Shown: positions 15,714 to 26,100, counted from the first letter of the stretch. The stretch is 64,000 nucleotides of DNA from Siphonobacter sp. BAB-5405 (GCF_002872335.1 NZ_NJAG01000009.1:62001-126000); one strand, 5' to 3'. Translations and numbers: made by a program. Notes: generated by a model from the sequence alone, not told the origin.

Positions 15714-16952
15714 TTATTCCTCGGCCAGGGTCCGCGACAAATTGAGGCGGTATACATTCAGCGAAGGCAGGGCTGCCGCCAGTAATCCCAGCAGGAGTAC
15801 GCCCACCAGTAATAAGCCTTCCAACGGCGAAAGGGCCAGTACCTGAAAGCTATAATGAAAGCTTTGATCAGCTCCGGCGGAAAGGACTCCCAAACCCACC
15901 CGACTCAGCACGATACCGATGATATAGCCTAGTACACTGATCAGTAAACCTTCCAGCAAAAGCATGGCAAACAGCTTGCTTCGGGTTGCCCCCATGGCCA
16001 GCATCAGTGCCATTTCATAACGACGTTCTTTCAGCGAATTGTACAGGGAGACAAACACACTGATGCCCGCAATGACAATGATTACCAGGGCCATCCAGCG
16101 AATGGTATCAACGCCCACGCCGAGCAGATCGAGCATCCGGTTGATTTCCAGAGCGGGCGAAGCGGCCTGTAATTTACTGTTTTCGTTGATAATCCGGGGC
16201 AGAATGACGTTCCCCATCGGATTGCGGAATTTAATGAGTAAAGCAGTAATCTCGTGGCTGGGATCGTCGGCGGTAGAATCTTCCGGCGTTCCGTTAATCA
16301 TTTCACCAATGATGGCATTGCCCTGACTGCCTTCCTGGCCTTCGTGTACTTTCCAGAGGCTTTCTACGGGCGTCAGAATGACATTGTCTACCACAGAATT
16401 ATTATAGGCTGCAATGCCTACCACTTTATATTTGGCGTCGCCGTGTACGTGGCCTTCCTCGTCAAAACCGTGGGCTCCGGCGAATGTATCGCCAATCTTC
16501 AGACCGGTCTGCCGGGCTACTTTTTCACCAATGATGGCTTCCAGCGGCTGGCTAAACATACGTCCTTCCGTCAGTTTCGCCTCAAAATGAGCCAGATACG
16601 TAGAGTCAGTGCCCACAATGCGGAAGAGTTTATAGTTATCGCCCATCGCCAGCGGAATTGCTTTCTGTACCATGGGGTTACGCGATAACATCTGAGCGTC
16701 CGACAAGGGAATATTGCCCGTAGGAGAGTCTATCTGATAAATGGAAGAAAGAATGATTTGCAGCGGACTGCCTTTGGCCCCTACTACCAGATCAATGCCT
16801 TTCAGATTCCGGGTAAACTTATCTTCCAACTGCTGACTAATCAGTAACAACAGCGAAATCAAGCCTACACCCAGGGCCATCAGAAGGGTGCTCAGGAAAG
16901 TACTCAGCGGTTTATCCCGCAAATTAGCCAGGGAGATCTTGATTACATTCAT
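15714..16952 (-). CDS. ABC transporter permease, FtsX/MacB type, with a His-rich periplasmic loop
   Basis: The 412 residues follow the FtsX/LolC plan: one N-terminal helix (about 18-40), a large periplasmic domain (41-270) and three C-terminal helices. The ATG at 16950-16952 (MNVIKISLANLRDKPLSTFLST) is chosen over 16976 because LANLRDKPLST is the usual cytosolic start. In the periplasmic domain AHGFDEEGHVHGDAKY holds several His and acidic residues, unusual for LolC or MacB and suggestive of metal binding. No ATPase gene is beside it on this strand; a LolD/MacB-type ATPase lies at 18780-19406 on the other strand after the two-component genes. The DUF3299-like gene follows. Substrate not known; metal handling is an inference. 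Confidence 0.85.
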   Translation of the reverse strand: MNVIKISLANLRDKPLSTFLSTLLMALGVGLISLLLLISQQLEDKFTRNLKGIDLVVGAKGSPLQIILSSIYQIDSPTGNIPLSDAQMLSRNPMVQKAIPLAMGDNYKLFRIVGTDSTYLAHFEAKLTEGRMFSQPLEAIIGEKVARQTGLKIGDTFAGAHGFDEEGHVHGDAKYKVVGIAAYNNSVVDNVILTPVESLWKVHEGQEGSQGNAIIGEMINGTPEDSTADDPSHEITALLIKFRNPMGNVILPRIINENSKLQAASPALEINRMLDLLGVGVDTIRWMALVIIVIAGISVFVSLYNSLKERRYEMALMLAMGATRSKLFAMLLLEGLLISVLGYIIGIVLSRVGLGVLSAGADQSFHYSFQVLALSPLEGLLLVGVLLLGLLAAALPSLNVYRLNLSRTLAEE

Positions 16953-17200
16953 GCCACAAAGTTGCAAAAAAACCAACGCCTTTTGCGGGTAAAAAAAGGA
17001 AATTCAAAGCAGTTTTTCTCTAAGAGCTAGGTAACAGGCCAGGGCTAAACACATCGCTCCAGAGACTAACAAAAATCAGGTAGTAAAGATATACGCAAAA
17101 ATTATGGTAGAATTGTACTCAGAAATCGACTCAACCTACCCGATATTGTCCGCCTGGCAATCCGTAAAACCGACCAGTATATTTCCGAAATTTGAACAGA

Positions 17201-17866
17201 ATGTCAGAACTCCCTGAATCGAACGACCCTATCCGTACGGCTGCCTTATTGGAAGGGCAGGAAGAAGAACGCAAGCGGCTGTCCCGCGAGTTACACGATG
17301 GCATCGGACAGTTATTGACGGGTATTCGCTGGCACATCGACCAGTTAGCGGATGCTCCCTTTACCGAACGCCAACGCGACAGTTACCAGGAATTACAGCA
17401 GCTGATTCTGGAAACAATCGCGGCTACACGTCAGGTATCTTTCGACTTGATGCCGAGCGTATTAAGCGACTTTGGTCTCGACGCGGCTCTCCGCCTGCTC
17501 TGTGAACGTACAACCCGTCCGGGAACACTAACGGTTGATTTCCAATCGAATAAGCGAAGTGAACGACTTTCTGAAGCAACCGAAATTCATTTATACCGGA
17601 TTACTCAGGAAGCTCTTACCAACGCTTTGAAGTACGCCAACGCTTCCCGAATGGAAGTACGATTAACCGAAACTAGCTTACATCAATTAGTTTTACGTAT
17701 AGTAGATGACGGTATAGGGTTTTCTCTCGAAGAACTTACCCGGCGTGCTCAGGTACGATCCGGCTTACGGAATATGAAATTGCGGGCTGAATTGCTGGGA
17801 GGACGCTTCCAGATTGAATCCGTTCCCGGTCAGGGAACGATTATTGAAGTATCTTTGTCTCAGTAA
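17201..17866 (+). CDS. Soluble sensor histidine kinase, HisKA_3 type
   Basis: Sensor kinase of the NarX/DesK branch. It has only the dimerisation/phosphoacceptor domain (EERKRLSRELHDGIGQLLTG, with the phosphorylated His) and the ATPase domain (NALKYANASRMEVRL as N-box, DDGIGFSLEE as G1, GLRNMKLRAELLGG). There are no transmembrane helices and no separate sensory domain in its 221 residues, so the signal must be cytoplasmic or come through another protein. The ATG at 17201 is chosen; a TTG at 17192 in the same frame is possible. The response regulator follows 137 bases later. The pair lies divergently from the ABC permease, suggesting control of the ABC genes. Confidence 0.92.
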   Translation: MSELPESNDPIRTAALLEGQEEERKRLSRELHDGIGQLLTGIRWHIDQLADAPFTERQRDSYQELQQLILETIAATRQVSFDLMPSVLSDFGLDAALRLLCERTTRPGTLTVDFQSNKRSERLSEATEIHLYRITQEALTNALKYANASRMEVRLTETSLHQLVLRIVDDGIGFSLEELTRRAQVRSGLRNMKLRAELLGGRFQIESVPGQGTIIEVSLSQ

Positions 17867-18003
17867 TTATAATTATTTTTAAAAATAAAAAAGTGGGGAA
17901 TAGTATTCAGTCTGATATGTTTCGTTACTTTGGAGTACAATCCTGTGGTTACTGCTTCCGCCAAGCAAAACCATAGCTGTTCTTTTCTTTTATATAACCG
18001 TCA

Positions 18004-18675
18004 ATGAAACTAATGGCAAAAATTCGAGTACTCGTCGCAGATGATCACACCGTAGTACGGAAAGGGCTTAGAATGCTGCTAGCCGATGAAGATTCAGTAG
18101 AAATTGTGGGAGAAGCCGCCGATGGTCAGGAAGCTCTGGAGAAAATCCCTGAAACTAAACCCGATGTGGTTATTCTGGATATCAGTATGCCCCGCCTGTC
18201 CGGAATTGAAGCCGCTAAAGCCATTGCACAGCAGTATTCAACCGTGAAAGCTCTGATTTTCAGTATGCACAACAATCAGGATTATATTCTGAAATCCGTT
18301 GAAAGCGGAGCCGCAGGCTATCTGCTGAAAGATACGGATAAAGAAGAAATCTTGTTGGCTTTGCAAAAAGTATCGCAGGGTGATAAGTATTTCCCTCCGA
18401 CCATTTCGTCTGTATTCGTGGACGCTTTGCTGGGCCGTAGTCGCGGACGCACAGCTACGCGTGGAAACGACGATAGTCCGCTGAGTAAACTTTCCCGCAA
18501 GGAACGTCAAATTCTGACCATGATTGCGGAAGGCCTCAACAGTCGGGAGATTGCTGAAAAACTAAACCTGAGTATTCGTACTGTAACGAACCACCGGGCG
18601 AACATGCTGCGTAAAACCAAAGTAAAAAATACAGTTGAGCTGGTTCGTATTGCCGTGGAAGAGAAAAAGTCCTAA
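18004..18675 (+). CDS. Response regulator, NarL/FixJ family
   Basis: The receiver domain (1-125) has DDHTVVRKG at the start, the phosphorylated Asp in VVILDISMPRLSG, and the conserved Lys in LLKDTDKEE. The C-terminal LuxR-type HTH (about 155-220) is LSRKERQILTMIAEGLNSREIAEKL...RTVTNHRANMLRKT. 223 residues, as usual. A second ATG at 18013 could be the start. It is the likely partner of the histidine kinase upstream and is followed 104 bases later by the ABC ATPase gene, so all three may be one unit. Confidence 0.95.
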   Translation: MKLMAKIRVLVADDHTVVRKGLRMLLADEDSVEIVGEAADGQEALEKIPETKPDVVILDISMPRLSGIEAAKAIAQQYSTVKALIFSMHNNQDYILKSVESGAAGYLLKDTDKEEILLALQKVSQGDKYFPPTISSVFVDALLGRSRGRTATRGNDDSPLSKLSRKERQILTMIAEGLNSREIAEKLNLSIRTVTNHRANMLRKTKVKNTVELVRIAVEEKKS

Positions 18676-18779
18676 GGTTTTACGTACTTCGCGTACCGTT
18701 TTCCGGGAAGATTCATCTACAGGGATTGAATGTACTCGTTTGGAAAGCACAGTTGCGAAACCGTAAACAGACTTCCTGC

Positions 18780-19406
18780 ATGATTCAGACGCACCAATTG
18801 ACGTTTGCTTATAGCCCAACGAAGCAATTTAGCTTTCCCGATATTGAATGTCCCGATCAGGATACTCTTCTGATTTTGGGACGTTCGGGCCGGGGCAAAA
18901 CGACCTTTCTACATTTACTGGCTTTGTTACTTCAGCCGCAGGGCGGACAAATACGCATTGGCCAGGAGGACATATCGCAGTTTTCACCCAGCGAAGCAGC
19001 AGCGTTCCGGGCCAAACACGTAGGTCTGATTTACCAACGGCCGCACTTCGTACGTTCGCTTTCGGTGCTGGATAATCTGATTTTGGCTAATTACTTAGCC
19101 GGAAAAAAAGCCGATACCGAAAAGGCCCGTCAACTGGCTCAACGTTTGGGCTTTGCGGAACACCTCGGTAAAAAAACGCATCAACTCAGTTTGGGTGAGC
19201 AGCAACGGGTAGGTATTGCCCGGGCTCTGATGAACGAACCGCAGGTAATTCTGGCCGATGAACCTACCTCTAGCCTTGACGATGAAAACTGCTATCTGGT
19301 CGTGGAGCTACTCAAAAAACAATCGGCTCATTTGGGGGCCAGTCTGGTCGTGGTTACGCACGACGGCCGCCTGAAAGACGTATTCCCCAAACGTGTAGAA
19401 TTGTAA
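18780..19406 (+). CDS. ABC transporter ATP-binding protein, LolD/MacB type
   Basis: The 208-residue protein is a single nucleotide-binding domain: Walker [13 protein letters not shown]-loop [11 protein letters not shown], signature [15 protein letters not shown], Walker [14 protein letters not shown] and the switch His in VVVTHDGRL. The ATG at 18780 is chosen because the 18 residues upstream in the frame are unlike any ABC start and overlap the promoter region. Its natural partner is the FtsX-type permease at 15714-16952, which is on the opposite strand beyond the two-component genes; no other permease is near. A terminator follows. Confidence 0.93.
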   Translation: MIQTHQLTFAYSPTKQFSFPDIECPDQDTLLILGRSGRGKTTFLHLLALLLQPQGGQIRIGQEDISQFSPSEAAAFRAKHVGLIYQRPHFVRSLSVLDNLILANYLAGKKADTEKARQLAQRLGFAEHLGKKTHQLSLGEQQRVGIARALMNEPQVILADEPTSSLDDENCYLVVELLKKQSAHLGASLVVVTHDGRLKDVFPKRVEL

Positions 19407-19451
19407 AGCTACCCGGACAGATTTCAGAAAAATCCTGAAGAAATTACTACT

Positions 19452-19487
19452 ATACCCTGCTACTTAACCAGTAGTCAGGGTATTTTT
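19452..19487 (+). terminator. Rho-independent terminator after the ABC ATPase gene
   Basis: ATACCCTG-CTACT pairs with AGTAG-CAGGGTAT (one bulge) and is followed by TTTT. It closes the kinase, regulator, ATPase row. Confidence 0.8.
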
Positions 19488-19516
19488 ATGTTCTATTGTT
19501 TCAACACTTCCCTACC

Positions 19517-20401
19517 ATGTATCGTCTTTCTGCTCTTCTCCTGGGCCTACTGATTTCGCTGGCAAGTTTCGGGCAATCGTCCTTACGCAAGGCTATTCAA
19601 CAAATCGCCCAAAGCTCCGGGGGAACCGTCGGTGTTTCGATTATTCATCTGGAAAGGGGCGATACGCTTTCCCTGAATGGTACCGGCCATTTTCCGATGT
19701 TGAGTGTCTATAAATTTCCGATTGCTATAGCTCTATTGAACCAGATCGAGGCGGGTAAATTCGACCTGGATACGAAATGGCACATTACGAAAAACGAATT
19801 GCTACCCAATACACACAGTCCCCTTCGCGACAAGTACCCGCAGGGAAATGTAGATCTAACGATTCGGGAATTGATGGAAAATATGGTAGCCCTGAGCGAC
19901 AACAATGCCTGTGACATTATCCTGCGAAAACTCGGAGGTACAAAAGTCGTGGAAGCCTACTTTCATCGCTTAGGTTATAAAAATATGACGATTCGGGCTA
20001 CGGAAGAAGAAATGGCGACGGAATGGTCCGTACAGTATCAAAACTGGTGCGAGCCGGTGCTGATGGGACGTTTGTTGAACGATTTTTATCAGGGAAAACG
20101 CCTCAATTCCGCTTATACCAAGGTTCTTAAGGATATGATGCTCAGTACTTCTACGGCTCCTAACCGCTTGCCGGGATCGCTGCCCAAGGGTACGCCCATT
20201 GCTCGGAAAACGGGTACGTCAGGTACGAACCCGGCGGGTGTGACCGCAGCTACTAATGACGTGGGGGTAATTACGCTGCCTTCCGGCCAACACCTCATCG
20301 TGGCTGTATTCGTGATGGACTCCAAAGCGGAAACGGCAGTACGGGAGCAAACCATCGCCCGAATTGCCAAAGCCGCCTACGATCACTACAACCAGAATTA
20401 A
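19517..20401 (+). CDS. Class A beta-lactamase, PER/CfxA-like subclass A2
   Basis: The secreted enzyme opens penicillins and cephalosporins with an active-site serine. After a signal peptide (residues 1-19, ...LASFGQ) the motifs are MLSVYKF (SxxK, catalytic Ser and Lys), SDNNACD (SDN) and RKTGTSG (KTG). The stretch TEEEMATEWSVQYQNW in the omega-loop region and VTAATNDVGVI near the end match PER-type enzymes. The ATG at 19517 is chosen over a TTG at 19496 since it starts the signal peptide. 294 residues. No transposon, integron or IS is nearby, so it looks like a resident chromosomal gene. Spectrum cannot be told from sequence by eye. Confidence 0.92.
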   Translation: MYRLSALLLGLLISLASFGQSSLRKAIQQIAQSSGGTVGVSIIHLERGDTLSLNGTGHFPMLSVYKFPIAIALLNQIEAGKFDLDTKWHITKNELLPNTHSPLRDKYPQGNVDLTIRELMENMVALSDNNACDIILRKLGGTKVVEAYFHRLGYKNMTIRATEEEMATEWSVQYQNWCEPVLMGRLLNDFYQGKRLNSAYTKVLKDMMLSTSTAPNRLPGSLPKGTPIARKTGTSGTNPAGVTAATNDVGVITLPSGQHLIVAVFVMDSKAETAVREQTIARIAKAAYDHYNQN

Positions 20402-20411
20402 AAGGCAGTAC

Positions 20412-20981
20412 TTACGCCTGAAGAATCGCCGCTACTTTTTCCTGTAACAGCGGTATCATCGCTTCTTCAAACCAGGGATTCCGGCGAAGCCAGAACTGAT
20501 TACGTGGTGAAGGATGGGGCAGGGGCCAGTACGCCGGTAAAAAGCGTTCGGCCTCCCGCACGGCTTCGGTCAGTGGTTGCTGGACGGGTAAATACTGCCG
20601 CTGAGCGTATTGACCAATCAGTAACGTCAGTTCGATATGGGGTAAGTGACGAAGGATGGCTTCGTGCCAGTACGGAGCACACTCGGGCCGGGGCGGCAAA
20701 TCGCCATTCGATCCTTTACCAGGGTAACAAAAGCCCATGGGAACAATGGCTACCTGCGTCGGATCGTAGAACGTGTCCCGATCCATGTTCATCCACAACC
20801 GTAGGCGATTACCGCTGGCGTCGTTCCAGGGAATGCCCGAATCATGAGCTTTCTGGCCGGGAGCCTGCCCGATGATGAGTATTCGGGCCTGACTACTGGC
20901 CTGCAAAATGGGTTTGGGTGGTAAGGGCAAAAACGGAGCACAACGGGTGCAATTACGTACCTGAGCTAGCAATTCTTCCAT
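20412..20981 (-). CDS. Uracil-DNA glycosylase superfamily protein
   Basis: UDG-fold enzymes remove uracil from DNA. The 189-residue protein has NCTRCAPF (a CxxC as in iron-sulfur family 4 enzymes), GQAPGQKAHDSGIPWNDASGNRLR as the motif 1 region (GQAPG), and a C-terminal PLPHPSPRNQFW that stands for motif 2 (HPSP). The catalytic residue expected in GEAPG/GQAPG enzymes cannot be assigned with certainty, so activity is not proven. The start could be 20981 or 21008. It ends 10 bases from the convergent beta-lactamase gene and follows the siroheme gene on the same strand. Confidence 0.82.
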   Translation of the reverse strand: MEELLAQVRNCTRCAPFLPLPPKPILQASSQARILIIGQAPGQKAHDSGIPWNDASGNRLRLWMNMDRDTFYDPTQVAIVPMGFCYPGKGSNGDLPPRPECAPYWHEAILRHLPHIELTLLIGQYAQRQYLPVQQPLTEAVREAERFLPAYWPLPHPSPRNQFWLRRNPWFEEAMIPLLQEKVAAILQA

Positions 20982-21013
20982 TACGATCCTAACGGAAAAA
21001 CGAGCCAAAAAAT

Positions 21014-21604
21014 TCAGGAATCTTTGGACGGAGCTTCTTTGACCAGCCCTTCCGTTAGATCGTTGAGCTGTTTGACTTTCGCCTGAAAATCGCCTTTGAT
21101 CCGCTCGCGTATGACGACCAGATTATCCAGAATTTCCTGAATATTATCGGGAATGATTTCGCTGAAAAACTCCCGCAACCGCTTGGCCAGGGTTGGCGAT
21201 TTCCCATTCGTGGAAATCGCAATTTTCAGATCTCCCTTCTGGACAATGCTCCCCAGGTACAAATCGCAGAGATTTGGGGTATCGGCCACATTGGTCAGGA
21301 TGCGTCGTTGCCGGGTTTCGGTTTTAATGGTGGCGTGTAAAGCGGGATTGTCCGTTGCCAGAATCACCAGATCGGTATGGTCCAGGTCACGGAGTTCAAA
21401 GGCCCGCTCGACGAGTCGGACGCGGGGGTGTTGCCCGGCCAGTTGCCGTACTTCGTCGCGAATGAGCGGGGCTACTACCGTCACCGCAGTATCTGGACTG
21501 TTCTGGAGTAAGGCGGTCAGTTTTTCCAGGCCAACGTTGCCACCACCCACCAGCAGGACATCCAGCGTTTCGAGTTTTAGAAAGACGGGGAACAGACGAT
21601 TCAT
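21014..21604 (-). CDS. Precorrin-2 dehydrogenase/sirohydrochlorin ferrochelatase, CysG N-terminal domain type
   Basis: The Met8p/CysG-N fold turns precorrin-2 into sirohydrochlorin with NAD and then adds iron to make siroheme for sulfite and nitrite reductases. It starts MNRLFPVFLKLETLDVLLVGGGNVGLEK (Rossmann GGGNVG), followed by VILATDNPALHA, TNVADTPNLCDLYLGSIVQKGDLKIAISTNGKSPTLAKRLRE, the siroheme-synthase dimerisation signature. The ATG at 21602-21604 is chosen; the longer frame overlaps nothing useful. 196 residues: it lacks the methyltransferase half of CysG, which is not in the window. No sulfite or nitrite reductase gene is near. Confidence 0.93.
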   Translation of the reverse strand: MNRLFPVFLKLETLDVLLVGGGNVGLEKLTALLQNSPDTAVTVVAPLIRDEVRQLAGQHPRVRLVERAFELRDLDHTDLVILATDNPALHATIKTETRQRRILTNVADTPNLCDLYLGSIVQKGDLKIAISTNGKSPTLAKRLREFFSEIIPDNIQEILDNLVVIRERIKGDFQAKVKQLNDLTEGLVKEAPSKDS

Positions 21605-21672
21605 TAGTACATACGGATTTTGATCAAAAGTACGGATTAAAAAATACCCGAACGAAACAGTCGTTTCAATCA

Positions 21673-23064
21673 TCACTTCGGCAAAGGGTAGGCCTTGCTG
21701 GCGTCGTCGAGAATCAATACCCAGTCCTGTCCGTATCCTTGCGTGGGTGGAGTAAATTTCTGAGGCTCCTGACCCGACACTTTCCCGACCGCTTTACTGG
21801 CTCCTGTACGCGGATCATACCAGGTCGCCTGCCAGGAGGTTCCCGAAATTTTTCCGGGTCGGACTGTAAAGGGCCGTCCGGCAGCGGAGTACACGAAAGC
21901 GTAATCCTTACCCCGCGTCGCCTGAATCCGGTCGGCGGGTCCGTACTGATTTTCTTCGATCAGCGACTGATCCGGCACCCGGTCGAGCAACGGTCGCGAC
22001 TCCATCAACGCCCGTACATACTGCATCTGATTAGCCGCGGGCAGATTCAACGCTTCTTCCCAGGAAAGATGTGGCCCGTTGACGGGTTCGTGCCGGGGCG
22101 TGTACATTTGCCAGACATCGTGACAGCCGTACGTATGGCCGTGGGCACCCGCAAAAAGGTCGAAGTACGCGTACTTCCGCACATCGTACGCATTGGAATA
22201 GCCGAGGTCTTTGGCGTTGAAACACACGGGATGGTCTTCGTAAATAGGCTCACCATCGAGCACGGGTTTGGCGGGCATTCGGTTGTAGACGAAGGCAATT
22301 TTGTCGTACGTAGGCGTATCGCGGCAGTGACCATTCTGTAGCATATTGAAATCCAGCCAGCTATCCTGATGAAACCAGTGCGAAGAGCCACCCATGGTCA
22401 GCTCATTGGGTTGGGGATGAAAGGTCATCAGGGCCTGATCCACTCCCCCCACGCCTTCGGTGACACCCTGAGCCAGGGCCCGCCAGACGGCCACGTCATC
22501 CGACTTATCACGAGGGGTACGGTCGCCACCGATCACCCATACCACATTTGCCTGATTTTTGTACCGGTTTCCCAGCCATTGGCCGAAAGTGCGGGCGTTT
22601 TGAGTCGTGAAGATTTCGGGGCCTTTCCCCCAGGCTTTGTTCAGCTTATCTCCCCAGGTTGGTAACAGAGCAATGACGATTCCGTACGAAGCCGCCTTTT
22701 GAATCACGTAGTCCACGTGCTGAAAATACGCTTCATTGGGTTGGGTAAGATCGTGGTTACGAAGGGGCTTTTCACCCAGAGCATTTGGGGTATTCAGGCC
22801 ATCCAGCTCGGCCAGAGCTACGGCTTGTACCACGGTAAATCCCTGTTCGGCCCGGCGTTTGAGATAGCGGTCGGCTTCTTCCCGGTTCAGTCGGTGTAGC
22901 AATTCCCAGGCCGTGTCCCCCAGCCAGAAAAAGGGAGTGCCGTCGGCGTGAACCAGATACCGATGATTGGATGCTACCCGTAATTTCCCGTGAGAGAAAG
23001 CCTGTTGAGCCCATACGCCCGAAGTCAGCAGAGCCAGCCCCAGCGTTAAAAAAAGCGTTTTCAT
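21673..23064 (-). CDS. GH140-like secreted glycosidase (DUF4038 catalytic domain plus C-terminal collagen-binding-type domain)
   Basis: GH140 enzymes are apiosidases that cut apiose side chains from rhamnogalacturonan II. After a signal peptide (MKTLFLTLGLALLTSGVWAQ) the protein reads SNHRYLVHADGTPFFWLGDTAWELLHRL, the DUF4038 start, then a TIM-barrel-like body with VVWVIGGDRTPRDKSD and MTFHPQPNELTMGGSSHW, and a small beta C-terminal domain from about residue 375 of the type called putative collagen-binding domain. The ATG at 23062-23064 is chosen because it begins the signal peptide. 463 residues, matching the family. No polysaccharide-utilisation genes surround it. Apiosidase activity is inferred by family only. 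Confidence 0.82.
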   Translation of the reverse strand: MKTLFLTLGLALLTSGVWAQQAFSHGKLRVASNHRYLVHADGTPFFWLGDTAWELLHRLNREEADRYLKRRAEQGFTVVQAVALAELDGLNTPNALGEKPLRNHDLTQPNEAYFQHVDYVIQKAASYGIVIALLPTWGDKLNKAWGKGPEIFTTQNARTFGQWLGNRYKNQANVVWVIGGDRTPRDKSDDVAVWRALAQGVTEGVGGVDQALMTFHPQPNELTMGGSSHWFHQDSWLDFNMLQNGHCRDTPTYDKIAFVYNRMPAKPVLDGEPIYEDHPVCFNAKDLGYSNAYDVRKYAYFDLFAGAHGHTYGCHDVWQMYTPRHEPVNGPHLSWEEALNLPAANQMQYVRALMESRPLLDRVPDQSLIEENQYGPADRIQATRGKDYAFVYSAAGRPFTVRPGKISGTSWQATWYDPRTGASKAVGKVSGQEPQKFTPPTQGYGQDWVLILDDASKAYPLPK

Positions 23065-23144
23065 TGATAGAATGGGTAAAGAGGTTGCGGAAATCAACAC
23101 ATAACAAGTCCGGAAATTCCCGTGAAAAGATACGTACAATGAAC

Positions 23145-23183
23145 AAAAAAAAAGCCACCCCGAATAACCGGGGCGGCTTTTTT
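23145..23183. terminator. Bidirectional terminator hairpin after the giant surface protein gene
   Basis: GCCACCCCG (23154-23162) pairs with CGGGGCGGC (23169-23177, one mismatch), flanked by an A-run and a T-run. It lies 16 bases after the stop codon of the 1876-residue gene and so serves mainly the minus strand. Confidence 0.8.
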
Positions 23184-23198
23184 AAGGCGTAGGTTCTG

Positions 23199-26100
23199 CT
23201 AAGGCAGAGCTACTTTCGCCGACGCTTTGTGCGAGGCATTATCCATTCGAATCAGGTAAATACCTGAACCCAGCGTAGAAGAAGAGAATTCTACCGTATT
23301 GCGACCGGGTTGCAGCTCCAGTTGCTGCGAACTCAGGATACGGCCTGAAAGATCCATCAGATACAGGGTCGTTTCTTTCGACAATTGTTCGTCACCATAG
23401 TCTACGAATACGCGAACATTCCGCGAAGGATCGGTACTGGCTTTCATCGCGATGCCTACGTAGCCGTCGAGTTTCACCGAACGAACCGGAGAGAGCGTAG
23501 ACTTGCCATCCTGATCTACCTGCTTGAGGCGGTAGTAGTGGATGAAGGCAGGGTTCACCGATGCGTGCACGAAGGAATAATTCTGACGCGTAGCTACGGT
23601 ACCTTTGCCGTCCAGGCTACCTACGGTTTCGAAGTCACGTCCGTTGGTGGAGTGTTGTACTTCGAAGAGGGCGTTATTCTTTTCCTGAGCCGTTGCCCAT
23701 TCGAGTTGTACGTTCGATCCGGCAGCCTTGGCCGTGAAGGCGATCAGGGTAACGGGGGTCGGTACTTCGGTGATGGTGAGGCTCGTCGTTTGTGTAATCG
23801 TTTGAGCGGGAGAACCTGCATCCGTAACGGTTACCGTGATGTTGGTGAATACTCCGGATTGCGTGGGCGTACCAGAAATCTGACGAGTCGCAGGATTGAA
23901 GACCAACCCTGGAGGCAGATTGTTCACCGTATAGGTATAAGGACCTGTACCACCGGTAGCCTGCGGAATGAAGGCCGTATAAGCCGTTCCGGTCACACCG
24001 TCTGGCAGCGTAATGGGAGCCTGAGCCAAACCTGAAGGAGTAACCGTCAGGTTGTAGTTACGCGTAGCCGTTTGTTGCGGGTTACCGGCATCCGTAGCCG
24101 TCAGCACAACGGTAAAGTTACCGAATTCAGTCGGCGTACCCGTGATTTCACGCGTCGTTGGATTGAACGTCAGTCCAGCTGGTAAACCAGAAACAGCGTA
24201 TGCAATGGGCGAGGTACCACCTGTAGCCGCGGGGAGCGTAGCTGTGTAAGTCGTACCCGCCTGTGCAGCTGCCAGCGTAGCGTCAGGCAGGATTAGCGTA
24301 GCCGGGTTGATCGTCAGCGTATAATTACGCGTAGCGGTTTGTTGCGGGTTACCGGCATCCGTGGCCGTAACAGCAACCGTAAACGTACCCGATTGCGTCG
24401 GCGTACCCGTGATTTCACGCGTTGCTGGATTGAACGTCAAACCAGCCGGGACACCGGAAGCTGAATACGTAATGGGCGTCGTTCCACCCGTAGCTGCAGG
24501 AATTGTCGTAGCGTACGTTGAACCCACCTGACCCGCAGCGAGCGTAGCATCGGGCAGTACGAGCGTGGCTGGAATTACTGTAATGGTGTAGTCCTGCGAA
24601 ACCGTTTGTTGCGGTGAACCGGCATCAGCCGCCGTCACTGTTACCGTGAACGTACCTGCCGAAGTAGGTGTACCCGTAATTTGGCGAGTTGCCGGATTGA
24701 AGCTCAAGCCATCCGGAAGACCTGTAGCAGAGTAAGTAATCGGTGTGGTTCCACCCGAAGCAGCGGGCGTCGTTACGGAGAAGGGCGTTCCTACCTGAGC
24801 CGTAGCCAGCGTAGCCGTAGGCAATACCAGCGTAGCCGGATTCACCGTCAGCGAATAGGTCCGTGTAGCCGTTTGTTGAGGATCGCCCGCATCCGTAGCC
24901 GTTACTTCGATCGTGAAGTTGCCGAACTGGGTTGGCGTACCCGTGATTTGACGCGTCACCGGGTTAAAGGAGAGTCCTTCGGGTAATCCTGTCGCGGAAT
25001 ACGTAATCGGCGTGGTTCCACCCGTAGCGGCCGGAATCGTAGCGGTGTATTCCGTACCGACCTGAGCAGCCGTCAGCGTAGCGGCGGGCAGTACCAGCGT
25101 AGCTGGATTCACCGTCAGCGTGAAGTTACGCGTAGCGGTTTGTTGCGGATTACCCGCATCCGTAGCCGTAACCGCTACCGTAAACGTACCGGATTGCGTG
25201 GGCGTACCGGTGATCTGACGCGTTTCGGGATCGAAGGTCAGTCCAGCCGGAAGACCTGTCGCGGCGTACGTAATCGGCGTAGTGCCACCCGTAGCGGCCG
25301 GAATCGTAGCCGTATAAGGATTACCCACCTGAGCAGCTGCCAGGGTAGCGGCGGGTAGTACCAGCGTAGCCGGAACTACCGTAATGGTGTAATCCCGTGA
25401 AACCGTTTGCTGTGGATTACCCGCGTCCGTAGCCGTTAGCGTTACCGTAAAGGTACCTGCCGTCGTGGGCGTACCCGTGATCTGACGTGTTTCAGGATTG
25501 AAGCTCAAACCTGCGGGAACACCCGTAGCCGAATAGGTGATGGGAGAGGTACCACCGGTAGCGGCGGGAAGCGTCGTAGTATAGCTGGTGCCAACCTGAG
25601 CGGTAGCCTGCGTAGCCGCAGGTAATACCAGCGTAGCGGGATTCACCGTCAGCGTGTAATTACGCGTAGCCGTTTGCTGGGGATCACCGGCATCCGTAGC
25701 GGTAACCGTTACGGTGAACGTTCCTGACTGCGTGGGTGTACCCGTAATCTGGCGGGTAGCCGGATCAAAGCTTAGGCCAGCGGGAACTCCCGAGGCTGCA
25801 TACGTAATCGGCGTGGTGCCACCCGTAGCCGCTGGAATCGTAGCGGTGTATTCCGTACCTACCTGAGCAGCCGTTAGCGTAGCAGCGGGCAGGACGAGTG
25901 TGGCAGGAACTACCGTCAGCGTGTAATTACGCGTAGCGGTTTGTTGCGGGTTCCCCGCATCCGTAGCCGTTACGGCTACCGTGAACGTACCAGCTTGCGT
26001 GGGCGTACCCGTAATCTGACGCGTGGCCGGGTTGAACGTCAGTCCGGCAGGAACACCCGAAGCGGAATAGGTGATCGGTGTGGTTCCACCCGTAGCGGCG

